NCBI GenBank assembly: GCA_030512295.1
Contig: JAULSR010000010.1
Coordinates: 868,001-932,000 of the forward strand
From: Bombardia bombarda
Lineage: Eukaryota; Ascomycota; Sordariomycetes; Sordariales; Lasiosphaeriaceae
DNA length: 64,000 nucleotides
Direction: 5' to 3'
Shown: positions 9,551 to 21,582 of the stretch, one piece after another
Position numbering within the stretch: position 1 is the stretch's first letter
Layout: every line of letters starts with the position of its first letter
The notes under the pieces: model-generated
What the model saw: only the letters and a program-made list of their open reading frames with translations
Database searches by the model: none
What the model was told of the DNA's origin: nothing
Program-made: the position numbers and the translations under genes

Positions 9551-11487
9551 CTATAGCGAAGTCTTATCGACATTCTTCTCCGTCAGGAGCTTGCTGTCGT
9601 TATTGTGGTGCTCGATATCGCTCTCGACATCAGTATCCCGCTTCATGTCCGAGAAGTTAGTGTTGATGACAAATTCCTCCTTGTCTAAGTGCTTGAAGGT
9701 GAACCAGAAGATGACGGTCAAGACACCGCCAGCAATAGACGGGCCGGCAAAGGCCCAGATGAGGTAGGGGTCCTGGATGGCAGCCGAGGTAGCGAGACCA
9801 ATAGCGGCCGAGATGGCAGTCATGAACAGGTTGATGGACGAGACGAGACCCTTCATGTTCTTGGGCGAGCGCGAGTAGGCGATGCCGTAGGCGGTCACGT
9901 TGACAAAGATCTCGGCGATGGCAGTAAGAATAATGGGGATGGAGTAGAGCGAATAGGAGACGGTCGAGAGCGAGTCGGCACCCTCGGGCACGATGTCGGC
10001 GCACGTGGTGGCGCTGTAGCCGCACGGCGACGTCTTGTAGACGTAGTACTGCAGCACGGGGAAGCCGAGCGAGCCAATGGTGCAGAGGGCGAAGCCGAAA
10101 GTCATGCGGGAGATGGCGCCCCACTTGATTCCGTACCTGCGCAGCAGGGGGTAGATAATGTGGTTCATGACGGGCACCATGATGACGATGGAGACCGAGT
10201 TGAGGTTGTCGAGCAGATCGTTGGGGAGACCGTTGGTCTGCATGCCGGCGGTGAGGGCGTTGGCGGCGGCGCCGAGACCACCGTCGTTGATGTTGAAGAT
10301 GGGCTGGAACAGGAAGATGCCGCAGGCCTGGAATGTGCGGCGCACGTCGTCAACGAACTGGTCGTCGTAGGTGTAGACCTTGGTGCTGCCGGCGGCGGCG
10401 CGGATGCTGGGGCGACCCTGCTCCCAGAAACCCTTGCGGCCGATGCTGCGGATTCCACCGTGGCGGAGGCAGTCGCCGAGGACCTTGAAGACGTTGCCGA
10501 GATCAGAGCCTCCGGGCGGCTGCTTGATGAGACGGGGGTTGAGGTACCACAGCAGGGGCGGGAGCAGCAGGTAGAGAATGGTGGGGATCAGGTAGGCGGC
10601 CCAGTAGCCAACAATCTTGGCCAGGTAGGTGGTGGGGATACCGAAGCAGGCGCCGACGTTGATGAGCAGGTAGAACCACAGCATGACGCTGTTGATCGAC
10701 TCCTCGGGGTCGACAATCACCTTCTCGCCGTTCGAATCCGTGATAACGTGAGCAACCTTGTGAGGGCTCTGGTCCATGACGGTAGGTGAAATATTAGGCT
10801 TGAATTGAGCTGTGGGCCATGTTAGACACGTGTGACTTGGAATTCAGCATCGTTGGGAAGCAACTCACCAGCACCGATGGAGAGCATGTAGAGCGAGAGA
10901 GCAAAGGGGCCGATAGCATTGCCAGACTGGAGGACGGGAGGGAGGGCGGAGATGATCATGATGATGTGGGCAACACCGCAGACGGCGACACCCCAGCAGA
11001 TCATCTTGAAACGGCCGTACTTTGTGTCGGCGAGCCAACCAAAGTAGACGGGGAGGGCGTAGGACAGGAACTTGAAAGCCTCCGTCATGGCGGTAGCGAC
11101 GACGGAACCCTTGCCGAGGGCACCTGCGGTGTACTGGGAGCCGAGTCCAGAGGCACCGGCACCGTTGCCGCCGGGGGGGAGCGGGGCGCGGATGAAGTTC
11201 TTGTAGACCTGGTTGCAGCCGTAGTACGAGGCACGCTCGGCGAACTCGACAGCGCACAGGTAGTAGCAGGAGGCAGGCATCTTGCCGGCGACGCGGCGAA
11301 GCGTCGACTTCTCCTCCTCGGTAGGCAGGACGAGGCCATGCAAAGTGTCGTGATGGACCTCGTCGCCGGTGTTGTTGCCATAGGCGGGCGTCTTCAGGTC
11401 ACCATCGTGGGACGGTCGCACATGGACGTCGCCGACCGAAGCCCCAATGGTGGGGATTGTGGTAGCGGTCTCAGCTGCGGTTGCCAT
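9551..11487 (-). CDS. PTR2: Proton-coupled oligopeptide transporter, PTR2/POT family
   Basis: Two exons (11487-10869 and 10809-9551) give 625 residues, the normal size for fungal Ptr2. It imports di- and tripeptides across the plasma membrane with protons. The PTR2 signature is clear: FAERASYYG near residue 95, followed by membrane helices and YFGWLADTKYGRFK (the conserved GG/ADxxxGR-type loop). The large C-terminal exon carries further helices, including FFLF-like segments, FGFALCTIGSLGFPV and an AYSRSPKNMKGLV loop typical of the family. The C-terminal tail is acidic and hydrophilic. A second ATG 66 nt upstream (11553) overlaps a GTAAGT donor, and a 44-nt leader intron (11549-11506) is possible, so the start at 11487 is preferred. 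Confidence 0.93.
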
Positions 11488-14400
11488 GTCAATCAATATT
11501 CGAAGCTTGTTAAGTGAAGAGAGAGAAGGAAGAGATTGACTGGACTTACCCATTGTGGCGGTTTCAACCAGAGTCCTCTGCTTTTGGTGGGGTTGGGGGG
11601 AGGAAATCGGCAGAGGTGAGGGAGGAAGCGGAAGTCAGACTAAAACAGAGGGCAGGCGGGACGAGAGACAAGTCGATAGATATACTTCAGACGTCCCGCG
11701 TGCTTGGCTGCTGCAACCTTCCCCGGCGTGCATCCCATGGTTGCATGACCATGGTTTGCCTGCACTTTGTCGTACTGCCACCGTAGTGTACATGTTCAAA
11801 AAGATGCACGCTAAGACCAGACAAGCACAGCCAAGCTGGGCCAAGGTCAGCCAAGGCCAGGGACGCCGAGGGAGGTCTTTCTTGCTTCCTTGGGCAGGTG
11901 CAATGAAGCTTTCTAGAGTGGCTCTTGGCAATGCTTTGGTGGAGCTTATCTCTGGGCTTGGCGTCTTTCCAGGTTGGGGGCGAACACTTGGCTTCAGCCA
12001 ATCAGCGCCACCAAAGCCACCTACGATTCACCTGCGATTCCGCGCTCACCCCCCCTGTCGCTGGCCTGTGCTACTTCGTACAGACTAAGTCTACACCCTC
12101 TCGTCCCACTCCGCAGTTAATATTTGACCGCGCCTGCACAACTTGCGCGACCGACGATAGGGGCGTTTGTGGGGAGCACTTCCACTTTAGGAAGGTCCTC
12201 TCAATGAAGGAGGTGACAAACCTTGAAAGGCACGCCCAGACGACGCCCAGACTGCGACCCTGTTTTTTTTCTTCCTACGGCTGGTCCTTTCGTTGTTTTT
12301 CTCCATTGCCATGGTCTTCTGCTGCTATTTTCCCACCTCGTCGTCGCACATGTCTCTTGCGCCCTCACTCACAAGTCACCGCCGAGACGGGAGCGCAGTT
12401 GGAGGCTGCGGTCCGAGGATCCCCCGCCGCTCACTAACCACTTGTGCGGGTGTCACGCAATCTGAGAACGGCTGCCGTCATTCCAAGAATTGAGCCATGT
12501 CCGGTTTGTATGCAACCGCCATTAGCCTGAAGCACCTATCCAAGTCACCCAATCAGGAAGCGCCCGGGACATGCATGTTTAAGTTGCCGACCCTGTCTGA
12601 ATATTGTGCGCTGGACTAGGGTCACGTCAAGCATCAATGGAGCCAACACCGAGCGAGAATTAGGCGAATTATAGGCGGACAATTGCATATTGCGTCGCAT
12701 CTGCGTCCTTGAGCAATCCCCCACCCCCCGCATGTGATTCCAACTGGTAAGTCGGGCAATCCGCGAATCTAGGCCGCCGTTTTTCGCTCCCAGCTCCCTC
12801 GAAGGAAAAATCACTGCCATGAAGCGATTACATACTGCTTACTGGGGGCATGCAGCCAAAGACTCATGATTAGCGTCGTACGGTCGAGACCCTTGACACA
12901 CATGCCCAGATGCAAAGCAGAGCTTGTCTTGTGTGCCAACCCCGGTGTGCCAAGCGTGCATCTGGTGGGCATCTCGGATCCTGTGAGACAAACACCACTG
13001 AATTCGACCCCGATACCACGGAAACGGAAAGGTCCCAGCCTTCGAGAAGGCTGATGCACGTCGCCCGCCTGTGCAATGATCGCCCGTGGGCCATGGCCAC
13101 CCATCATCCATGCCCTGGCAACCTGGATCATGGATGGCATGGCATGGCAGACAGACAATGGACGGTGGGTTGAGCTAAGCGGAACTGGACCGTTGGAACG
13201 GCTTCTGCTTTAGGAAGGAGACAGCTCTGGATTCTACCATGGACCAAATACTTTGCCCCTTGTACCCACCCCCTTCGCCCGCAGTCCCCTAAAGCACGGT
13301 CTTGGCCCGCAATCCCCACGAATCAATCGCGCCTCACCTGATGATCCTCGTACTCGTTCGACCGCAGGTGGGAGAAAGGCTGGGCGAGCATCAATGTGTA
13401 AAGCGAATCTTGGACTCCTCGACCTGCCACTGGACTCGAGACGGAAATCGGCAGCGTGCCCACTTTACCTCTTCCTTCGACCGCCGTCGTGGGATGCGCT
13501 ATTGGCTTTTCTGGTGGTGCCCGACTGTCGCGCTTGCTTGCGTGACGACCACCGTGCTCAACAATCTAGGAACGCGACAAGCTGCCTGTTTTCAAAACGG
13601 CTGACTGTGCCGAAACATCTCGGCGAAGATCAATGTCCCCTCGGGTACTTTAGCTGCTTCTAGTCGGACAGCAATCCAATCGCTTACCAGCGGCTCTCTC
13701 TATCTGGCAAGGCAAGGTATTATGGTGTCTGCCCGATGTCATGGTGAGAAATGTATTGGAAGTTTGAAACACTAGATCCCGTCTTGAACATCTCACAATG
13801 AATACAGAGACACGATCGTTCTTATCACGTCGTGTTGACGTTCAACCTTCCTTTTCAGGAACTGTGTCTATCTGCTCTGGGTGGATTATAAAGAGTTCTT
13901 TGTTCTCCTAAGCCGTCCCGCATCCCGCTCCTCGACTTGCGGGCCCTTTCTGGTGGCAAACTTCATCTCAACTCTTATTGACCTGACGGCGATGACGTAA
14001 GTTATAAGTTATCCCCATTTAGTCTACATCATAGTTTGCCTCTCAGGTGAGAGTTTCTGGGAGAAGACTATTGAAAATTGGATGGACTTCGCAGGCACAG
14101 CTTAAAGTGTTGGCCAATCAGCCCCGCTATGGTGCCATCACTGCTTTCCCCTTCACATTGGACTAATTTGCGGCACGTCTACAGAAGAGCAGATGGTACC
14201 GACCAAGTCTATCGAGCGAGAAAAAGATCGAACGATTGCTTAATCCCTCATATCTATGCTGAAGAAGCTCACCTAACCAATTCTCCGCACGTTGTTCAAC
14301 ACCAGCGCTGGTGTTTTCCCAACTCATTACTATCCACCAGCCAGACTTGGACATGGGAGCCAATGCTTACGTTTTAGCTTGCTTTGAGAAGGCTTGAAAT

Positions 14401-15199
14401 AAGCATTTTTGTCAGCAAACATGGTTCCCGTCTGTGTGGCCTGTTTGTGACCACATAATATTGCTACACAGGGTTTTTGAACGAAGCCACAGAAAAGGGG
14501 GACAATAAAGAAACAGCAACACTCAATTCGATTGGCGTGACGAATTCCGAGATGCAACAAGCTATGCGGCAGGAGACTTATTCAACTTCACAGCGTCTGT
14601 TCGTAACCAGCATCACATGACACAAGAGCAATGAATTCTCACTTCCTGAAGCCAACGATCCATTGGTGATAATATATGAAGACACCATACGTTCTAAATA
14701 ACTACTAAGATGGCGGGTGCCCTACTAGGTATTCAAACCGTTTGACACTAGTGTAGCTATCGCGCGATGGGTGACGTAAAACTTGTCCTGACAGCGGCTA
14801 GGCGGGATGAGGTCAAGTACTGCCGCACGCCGCACGCAAGGGTAAAATTGCAGCTGTTCAGCCCACGATTATTCGGATCCAAGTTATTGAGCTAAGTAAA
14901 TGGCTGCTCTCTTCCAGCCATCACTGTTCGGTTCGGTTTATTACTACCACAACCAGTCTGTCCATGAAGGTGTGTGGCATTCCTTATGACTCGATTCGCA
15001 TCTGTATATGCTCAGCACAATCAGGCGGGTATATCCATCGGTTTGTGCATCAGTGACAAGATAGGCTACATTGTACAAGGAATAGGCGACACACTACAAA
15101 GTCATTGTTCTTGTGGGTGATTTATACATAACAAAAGAATTTCTCTCCTTATTGGACCAGTCGAAACGAGATTGGTAATGATTACGTGAGGAACGCTGG
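11488..15199. other. Long gene-poor stretch
   Basis: About 3.7 kb without a supported gene. The first part is the PTR2 promoter. Open frames up to 177 codons occur, but none shows a recognisable motif, signal peptide or sensible codon usage. No tRNA, inverted terminal repeat or transposase motif is seen. Confidence 0.45.
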
Positions 15200-15283
15200 A
15201 CTTACACACCTCTACTCCATCATCTGGACTTACACACTTCTACTCCATCATCTGGACTTACACACTTCTACTCCATCATCTGG
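15200..15283. repeat. 28-bp tandem repeat, three units
   Basis: Three head-to-tail copies of a 28-nt unit (ACTTACACAC...CATCATCTGG). The second and third are identical and the first differs by one C/T change. The array lies about 140 bp beyond the stop codon of the DUF6604-like gene at 15425-15943. Confidence 0.95.
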
Positions 15284-15424
15284 ACGACTTATATCTTACA
15301 ATCACTTAGGTAACAAAAGTTCACAAGGTCACAGTCAATCGTTCCAAGGAGGAACCCAGGTAATTATGGTTGAAATGATGATATTATCAATTAATATCAG
15401 TAGAAGAAGAAAGAAAGCCAACCC

Positions 15425-15943
15425 CTACAGCATCGACTCTTCTTCCGACGAGCCCCGCAACTCCTCCAATTCAAGATCACCAAAAGAGTTCCTTTTCGGA
15501 TTCGGCTTTGGCTTTTCTTTCCTAGGAGTAGAAGGAGGCCTAGCAGAAGACGAGGGTCTGGAAGTGGTGGTGGTCTCCTGAACCACGCCCACAACCTTCT
15601 CCAACTCGTCCTTGCACGCCGTCAGGATGCCGATAAATTCGGCGTGCGCGTATTCGGCATCGTTATAGATGCCGGCAACAGCGTACCGCTCCCTTATCGC
15701 CGCCTTCAGGTCACGCACCGCCTTGACCACATCGGGAGTCCGGGGGTTGCCCGGAAGTCTGCCGAGCTGGAGGCCGACGGCTCTGGCCAATTGGTGCCAC
15801 TTTTCCTGGGGCAGGAGAGGAGCCGTGGGGTCGCGGTCCTTTCCGTAGAGTTGGTTGTGTTTGACCACCAGCCATTGCTTGAACAGCTCTTGGTCGGTAT
15901 GGTACTGCGCGACCTGGGCATCAACATTGTTGTTATTGCTCAT
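15425..15943 (-). CDS. Small DUF6604-like protein (copy 1)
   Basis: An intronless frame of 172 residues with an ATG start. The first ~115 residues resemble the N-terminal part of the fungal DUF6604 domain: YHTDQELFKQWLVV (compare Y..YK.DT..f..WL), then KWHQLARAVGLQLGR (compare f..LA..I), then VVKAVRDLKAAIRERYAVAGIY (compare V...L...I..R...a..Y), and a closing helix with HAEFIGILTACKDELEKV. DUF6604 usually precedes a long undefined region or sits in much larger proteins; here it stands almost alone, followed by a disordered Ser/Pro/Lys tail and an acidic EELRGSSEEES end. Function is unknown. The assignment is from pattern memory only. It is clearly related in layout to the gene at 17542-17925. 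Confidence 0.6.
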   Translation of the reverse strand: MSNNNNVDAQVAQYHTDQELFKQWLVVKHNQLYGKDRDPTAPLLPQEKWHQLARAVGLQLGRLPGNPRTPDVVKAVRDLKAAIRERYAVAGIYNDAEYAHAEFIGILTACKDELEKVVGVVQETTTTSRPSSSARPPSTPRKEKPKPNPKRNSFGDLELEELRGSSEEESML

Positions 15944-17541
15944 CTTGAAGGTTAAGATGGAGTGTTGGGATGTTGATGCTAGAAAGCAGAAATAATGTCA
16001 AGGTCGTGGGGCAGGGTTCCTTAAATATCAAAATCCATGAGGATTTGATGGCGGTGTTGAGTTTTGACATGGTCGTAGTTGACAGACAGAAAGGGGGGTT
16101 GTGGTTGATACCTAGGTTGTGAACAACCCATTTGTTTACTTCAACCGTATGCGGTGTCTCCATCTTTTTTGTTGTGTTGCTTTATCGCCCAACAACAAAG
16201 GACGATGTTTCTTTTGTAGTTAATGTATATATATATACCTTTAACCGCGGCCATATCACCTTGTGCACGAATATCTGAGAGATTTGTGAGGTCAGTCTAT
16301 ATAGAGCGAGGCCAAGATAAAACCGTTGGGCGTAAATAGGCCGTAGGGCAGCATAGACAACCGAATATCAACTAAGCCGTTGAAACCCCAATGCTTTGAT
16401 CGATTGGGCAGCAAACCAAACAAGGTTATTATGCGCTGCAGTCAAAGAACCCTGCCAGCTCGACACGATTGATATCTGAGCCTACACTAGAGGTGTGACC
16501 GCAACAAGATACACCTGTTGAACATCAGACAGCCTAACGTAGTTTGCCTTAAGCCTCTTGTGACACCTTGATTAGGCTCTCGTGTCTTGTGTAGCTCTTA
16601 TCGTTACTCTTGAGACAGCCTTGTTTTCTTTTCTGTATGACCACTTGTATGACCATCAGCGGAAACGACAATGCCCGAGATTCAAATGACAGTCCATAGG
16701 TTCTGAGGACACTAGTCAATTTGCCGTGTCTAGTGGTGACACAATCAATCATGCGACATCATCATGGGTGCTGATGCCTATGTACGTGTGTCACACGCTT
16801 TTGCTTTCGCAATGATCCACACTTCGAAGGCTGCTTCAGAACCTGGAATTTACTGTGCAGTTTAATAGCTTCTCTAGTTGATTGATGCAGGTTTCTCAAG
16901 AAGCAGCTGATGCGAATGTGGTATTGTTGCCGCCGAGCACATGTATCGAGGTGATGTGATTTGGTAATGTGCTTCGGTGGTGCTATGGGCTAGCTGTCAG
17001 GTGTGTAACGGTGACTATGTTCTTGACGGGATTGAAAAGATCTGGGATGTAGGTGATTGAAGACAAGATTGTGGTATTGTGAATGGACACCATCGAAATT
17101 CCAGGGATGACGGCTCAAAGCAGAACAATTGGATTGTTCCTCTGCTTTGTATACTGGCTTCAGGGGTAGGCTCATAGCACCCGTATGAGCACCCCCCTTC
17201 AACATCGAACCCTACAGCAACCTGTAATATGCGTTGTGACGGCAATACTGTTACAAATGAAGGCATTCGGAGGATGGATTGTGTATTCTTAAATATGTTG
17301 CGTTTGAACAGACACGATGACCTGTCTTTTTTCTTTGTTCACGCACACGAACGCTTTAACATTCTTGTTTCAAGTAATATCTCAGTAGGATGCTACGTGT
17401 TGATCCTTCACGCCATCAGACCCAAACCGAACACAATGTCTCGTTATGGAGTCATTAGAGAGAGACACAACGTGATATTCCACCTGCAGTATCGATATGA
17501 CAGGCTGCAAATACTATCTCAAAGCTCATTTGACTGCTGAG
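15944..17541. other. Spacer between the two DUF6604-like genes
   Basis: No supported gene. An alternating TA run (TATATATATATA at 16226-16237) lies about 280 nt upstream of copy 1 in its transcription direction and could act as a TATA element, though it is far from the ATG. Confidence 0.4.
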
Positions 17542-17925
17542 TTACCGCATTACCTCGTTGAGCACGCAGAACACATTCCACAACGTCGATATGAAATCTC
17601 GATGGCCTTTGCTGTCCTTCACATAGGTATCCCCCACCGCTTTCCGATCTTCAATGACCATTTTAAGGCAGAGTATATATGCCTGTGCATCACCGGTGTT
17701 GGTCTCACGTCTGAGCTTAGTAGCCACCCATTGCGCCATCGGCTCCCATTCCTCGCAAGGAATTCGGTACGAAGTGGCTGATGCTTCGAACTCTGACACT
17801 CTAGGGACATAGTCTTTTGCGCCTGGATATTCATAGCGAAGCGCCTGATCAATCAGCCAGTCCTCACATATTGCCTGATTCTTGTGGTAGTTTGCTACCT
17901 TTTTCCCACGTTCCGCCTTATCCAT
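17542..17925 (-). CDS. Small DUF6604-like protein (copy 2)
   Basis: An intronless frame of 127 residues with an ATG start. It repeats the layout of copy 1: VANYHKNQAICEDWLIDQ at the N-terminus, then EEWEPMAQWVATKLRRE, then LKMVIEDRKAVGDTYV, then HRDFISTLWNVFCVLNEV. It has a ~15-residue insert before the second block and no disordered tail. Base composition is more AT-rich than in copy 1, in keeping with its surroundings. The similarity between copies is distant, so the duplication is old or the two were gained separately. Function is unknown. Expression is uncertain, since the frame is short and isolated. Confidence 0.5.
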   Translation of the reverse strand: MDKAERGKKVANYHKNQAICEDWLIDQALRYEYPGAKDYVPRVSEFEASATSYRIPCEEWEPMAQWVATKLRRETNTGDAQAYILCLKMVIEDRKAVGDTYVKDSKGHRDFISTLWNVFCVLNEVMR

Positions 17926-20892
17926 TCTTTGTATTGGTGTTGTCTTTGAAGAAGTCGAGGGTGTAATCGTACTGGTTGTTTGTAGCTGCTTTGAGTCACC
18001 AACATGAAGGGAATCTCATTGATTTATATTGGTGAACAGTCTTGACGTCTCTCTGACGCTAACGTTTCAAATTTTCCGTCGCAGGTAGCCCAATAGTTGA
18101 TCACCCGTGACTGGCCATCGCAGATGGACTCGTGAGACATCTGTGCGTCCTGGCCGACTTAACTCTATGGCAAGGCCAAAGTATTTAGCTTAGACCATGA
18201 GGACTGAAACTCTGCATGGCGTGTTCCCGTCCATAGGTGTTGTGTCTAGGCGTCCAATTACTTAAAACGCTGTCGTGGCCACCTGGGACTTGCCATGGGG
18301 CATAGATCCCGTGAGCAGGTTTGTAGGGCTGGAAACTAGACGTCCGGTGATAAACCCAAGTGCCCACCTAATTAGTTCAGGCTCTCAAGAGCCGAAACGT
18401 GAATTGTGGTTTCAAGATCATTGAAATCGAACTTGTACGTCTATTTTTTCAATATTGCTATGGTGGATAGAAATGACGTCGAATCGTCTAATGTTTACGA
18501 AAGCCATCGTGCATGTGAAATCGTCGAAATAATTGCAGCGCTTGATAACATAGCAACGTGCGTCTCCGCTGCACAAGATGCCCCTGCTTCATGATACCAC
18601 CGGACCCTTCTGAAATAAAAATACTCATAAAGCCACGTTCATCGTTGAGTTTTGATGAGTTCGCGATGGATGTTGTATCTCTCTACCCCTATCAAAAGAT
18701 ACCTCTCAAGCGTCGTCTATAGAGCGCTAAACAAGTGTAGTAATACTGTCAATTCGAGCATGATGTCGGAAGATGGGTCAAGCTGATTCGTTCGAGAGTT
18801 GACGATGAAGGACAAACTAAATAAAGTGAGATTCAGGCCGAGAGACTGGCCTTGTTGGCGCCAATGTCTGAAAACGGGTGATGTGGCATTTGGCAGCGTA
18901 ATATTTTCTTTGGACTCTTTACTTGATTCGTATAGTCGTAGAGTGCAGACGTCGGTTTTCGCTAAATTCACCAATAGTCGTGCAAGTCGACTTCGGGGGT
19001 TTTTGGTATGACAGACGAGTTAATACCACTGAGCTGAGATTACGGGCAACAGATTGGACATCAACAGAGCCTCTTTCACTTTGGGCGTGTTAGATTGTGG
19101 AGCTTCGTACTATTACCGAATATGCAAACGGCTTTGATATCTTTAGGTAAGGTACCCAGGCAACCGCCGAGAACAGGATATATGTGGTACAACCCTTCTA
19201 GGTCTGCCTTGAGTATCAGTATTGATGTTTGTATCACAGACTGGATTGGATGCTTCTCACCTGGGATGGAAACGTTGGCACCGCCTATTAGCTTGTTGTC
19301 ATAGACTGAGTATGCGGTACGACTATGTTAGTGTAACTGGTTACTATTAGGCATCAATATCTAAATGACGGTGTAACTTAATGCAGCACGAATCTGGGCA
19401 GATATGTTGCCGAACATAGCCGCTTTTAGTCATGTGCCAAATATTCAGATCACCTCCGCCGACTAATCTCCAGCCCACGCGCCACTTCAACTTTTGTCCA
19501 CGATAATGTGTTGCGACTGTGCTGGCATGCATGTAGGTAACCTAATGGCTGTCCGGCTCGCCATTAATCTCGTTGACCTTGATGTTGGATGAAGATGTTG
19601 GATGGGTTGATGCCGTTATGGACTATACCAAGAAATTTAAGATAATGAACGGTAGAAGCTAGCTTGGTTGTGACTGTCTCGCTGTCCAAAAGCTTTATGC
19701 CACTCTACTTTATGCATCGATGAAAGTTTACGTGATAGCAATCGATGATGAGCATAGTGACGTGGCATCGCCACACTTAGTAGCCATAGAACGCAAATAT
19801 ATTTAGATGATGTAGCTATGTGCCGGACGTTTTGTCTGGTTTGATCCAAATATGCGACAGTAGCCATGTTGATGTGACGGGGGGGCTACGTTTAGAAGGA
19901 TGGATGGAATTCGGTGTGAAAAGGGAAGAAGATTTTCATCAACGACTTGGTGTGGATATTACTTCTTTCAGTTTCCAAAGTGGGCGTCGTTACCGAACCA
20001 CGGAACGCATGAGCACTTGTGCTTCGAGAGAGCCACAACAAGATCGTCGGTAGATTGTAGATTTGAGCCCATGAGCTATCATCAATTTTGTGGTTGTTGA
20101 TAGGTGTTGTAATGAAGGAGGAGAGAGAATTTCTTGAGTAGTAGAAATGAGATATTGAAGTAGTAGAGCGCCTGCTAATTATATAGTGTAATCAAATGAA
20201 GGTTTAGGAGATTGCTAGGGTGTTGAGCGTAGATCAAAGAGTAATAGTAAACCCCTTTCTGTACGCACGGACCACCACATACAAGCATTTTCTGCGTTAT
20301 ATGCCTAAACAAAGACACTGAGATGCCACAGACAGATTGTAGATGACCATTGGCTAGGAACATACCAGTGCGCTCTAAAACACTAAAGAACACTACGCTG
20401 TGGGCGCGGGGTCAATCGGGCGAACTGCGTTAGTCATTGTGAGCTCAGACCGGGAAGAGAGACTGCAAGCTCAAAGTGAATACATAACCCCCATACACCG
20501 TCTCGTTGTGACCAATTACTTTGAGCTTGCTTGTTCTCGTGCTGTATGTTGCAGCCCAATCGCTAAATCCTTGTAATTGCAGAACAGCTTAACTCTCCGA
20601 CCTCAGCCAACTCGCCCTCAGAACAAGCTTACAACAAAACTCTTGGTAAAAGCTCTTGGTATTCTTATCATCAACACCACCATGCTACCTTCCTAGGTGG
20701 GCAACTACCCTATCTGTTGCCCAAAATACTCGGCACCGACAATCCAGTAACCCAGCGCCCAGCCTTGCGTTTAATCAAACAAGCATTCAATTAATTAAGC
20801 CCACAGCCTACCAGCACAGTCGCCCAGACCGGACCGTACAACACCACACGGGAATGACCCGGGCCGATCCGACAAGAGTATCCATCCCAGTA
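17926..20892. other. AT-rich gene-poor stretch
   Basis: About 3 kb with only short, motif-free open frames. It may be old repeat-derived DNA, but no element ends or transposase motifs can be made out. Confidence 0.4.
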
Positions 20893-21582
20893 TCAAACTA
20901 CTGTTCTCACCACCTCGCTCCTAATCTTCCATCTCGTCGCGCTCCCACCCCGCCCGAGGCTCTCCAGGTCCTCCTTTGCCAACTCCTCCCTCCGCTTCCC
21001 CACCCAGACAGTCACACCACCCTCGTCCTCGTCCTCCTTTGGACTATCAGTACCACTCAAAAACTGCACCAACACCGCCGCCTCTTCCTTCCCCCCCTCT
21101 GCGCATTTATCCGCCCCCGCCCCCGCCCCCGCCAGCGCAGCAGTCCTCAGCCCATCCATATCCACGACCGGATCCCTAAAGACCACCTCGCTTGACGCGC
21201 TCTCGCCCGGGGCCAGTGTGACGAAGGCGTCGTCGGTGTTGGACGTAGGGACGACGCGCTTGAGCATGATATTGGCGATGGGGAACGGTTTGTTGTCTGC
21301 GGGGGTGCGGACGGAGATGAGGCCGAGGGCGAGGGCGGCGGGGTCGAGTGGCGAGGACCAGGTCAGGAGGGTGTAGGTCACTGAGGGGGAGGTGTTGAGC
21401 ACGGTGAGGAGGAGGGTTGGCGGGGAGGTGGAGGTCTGGGTGAGGGTGAGGGTGAGATCGAGGGATGGCGAGGGAGGCATTGCCGAGGTGGTTTGATCGA
21501 TTACTGGGAGCTCTGAGGTGGTGATTAGTTGGTTGGAGGAGGTGATTGTTAGGCAGAATGCGATGAGTCGAGCAAGAAACAT
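20893..21582 (-). CDS. Hypothetical protein resembling an M35 protease propeptide
   Basis: Single exon. The first ATG (21582) gives 229 residues beginning MFLARLIAFCLTITSS, a weak hydrophobic N-terminus. The ATG at 21480 (MPPSPSLDL) would give a cytosolic form and fits the start of the conserved region better. The body resembles the beta-sandwich propeptide of deuterolysin proteases: an LTVLNTSPSVTYTLLTW..PLDP segment (compare V.N.G..P...LK....LD), then an IML.RVVPTSNTDDAFVTLAPGES segment (compare IRLR......D.F..LAPGE). There is no HExxH, so it is not a protease. The rest is acidic, ending RSEVVRTVV. A binding or chaperone-like beta-sandwich role is possible but unproven. The real M35 protease starts 2 kb away on the other strand. 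Confidence 0.6.
   Translation of the reverse strand: MFLARLIAFCLTITSSNQLITTSELPVIDQTTSAMPPSPSLDLTLTLTQTSTSPPTLLLTVLNTSPSVTYTLLTWSSPLDPAALALGLISVRTPADNKPFPIANIMLKRVVPTSNTDDAFVTLAPGESASSEVVFRDPVVDMDGLRTAALAGAGAGADKCAEGGKEEAAVLVQFLSGTDSPKEDEDEGGVTVWVGKRREELAKEDLESLGRGGSATRWKIRSEVVRTVV

Noticed and set aside
9689..10789. 366-codon plus-strand open frame
   Set aside because: Antisense shadow of the PTR2 transporter exon; its sequence is Gly/Asp/Val-rich with no domain.
11555..12088. 177-codon plus-strand frame upstream of PTR2
   Set aside because: Overlaps the PTR2 promoter/leader and has random-looking composition without any domain.
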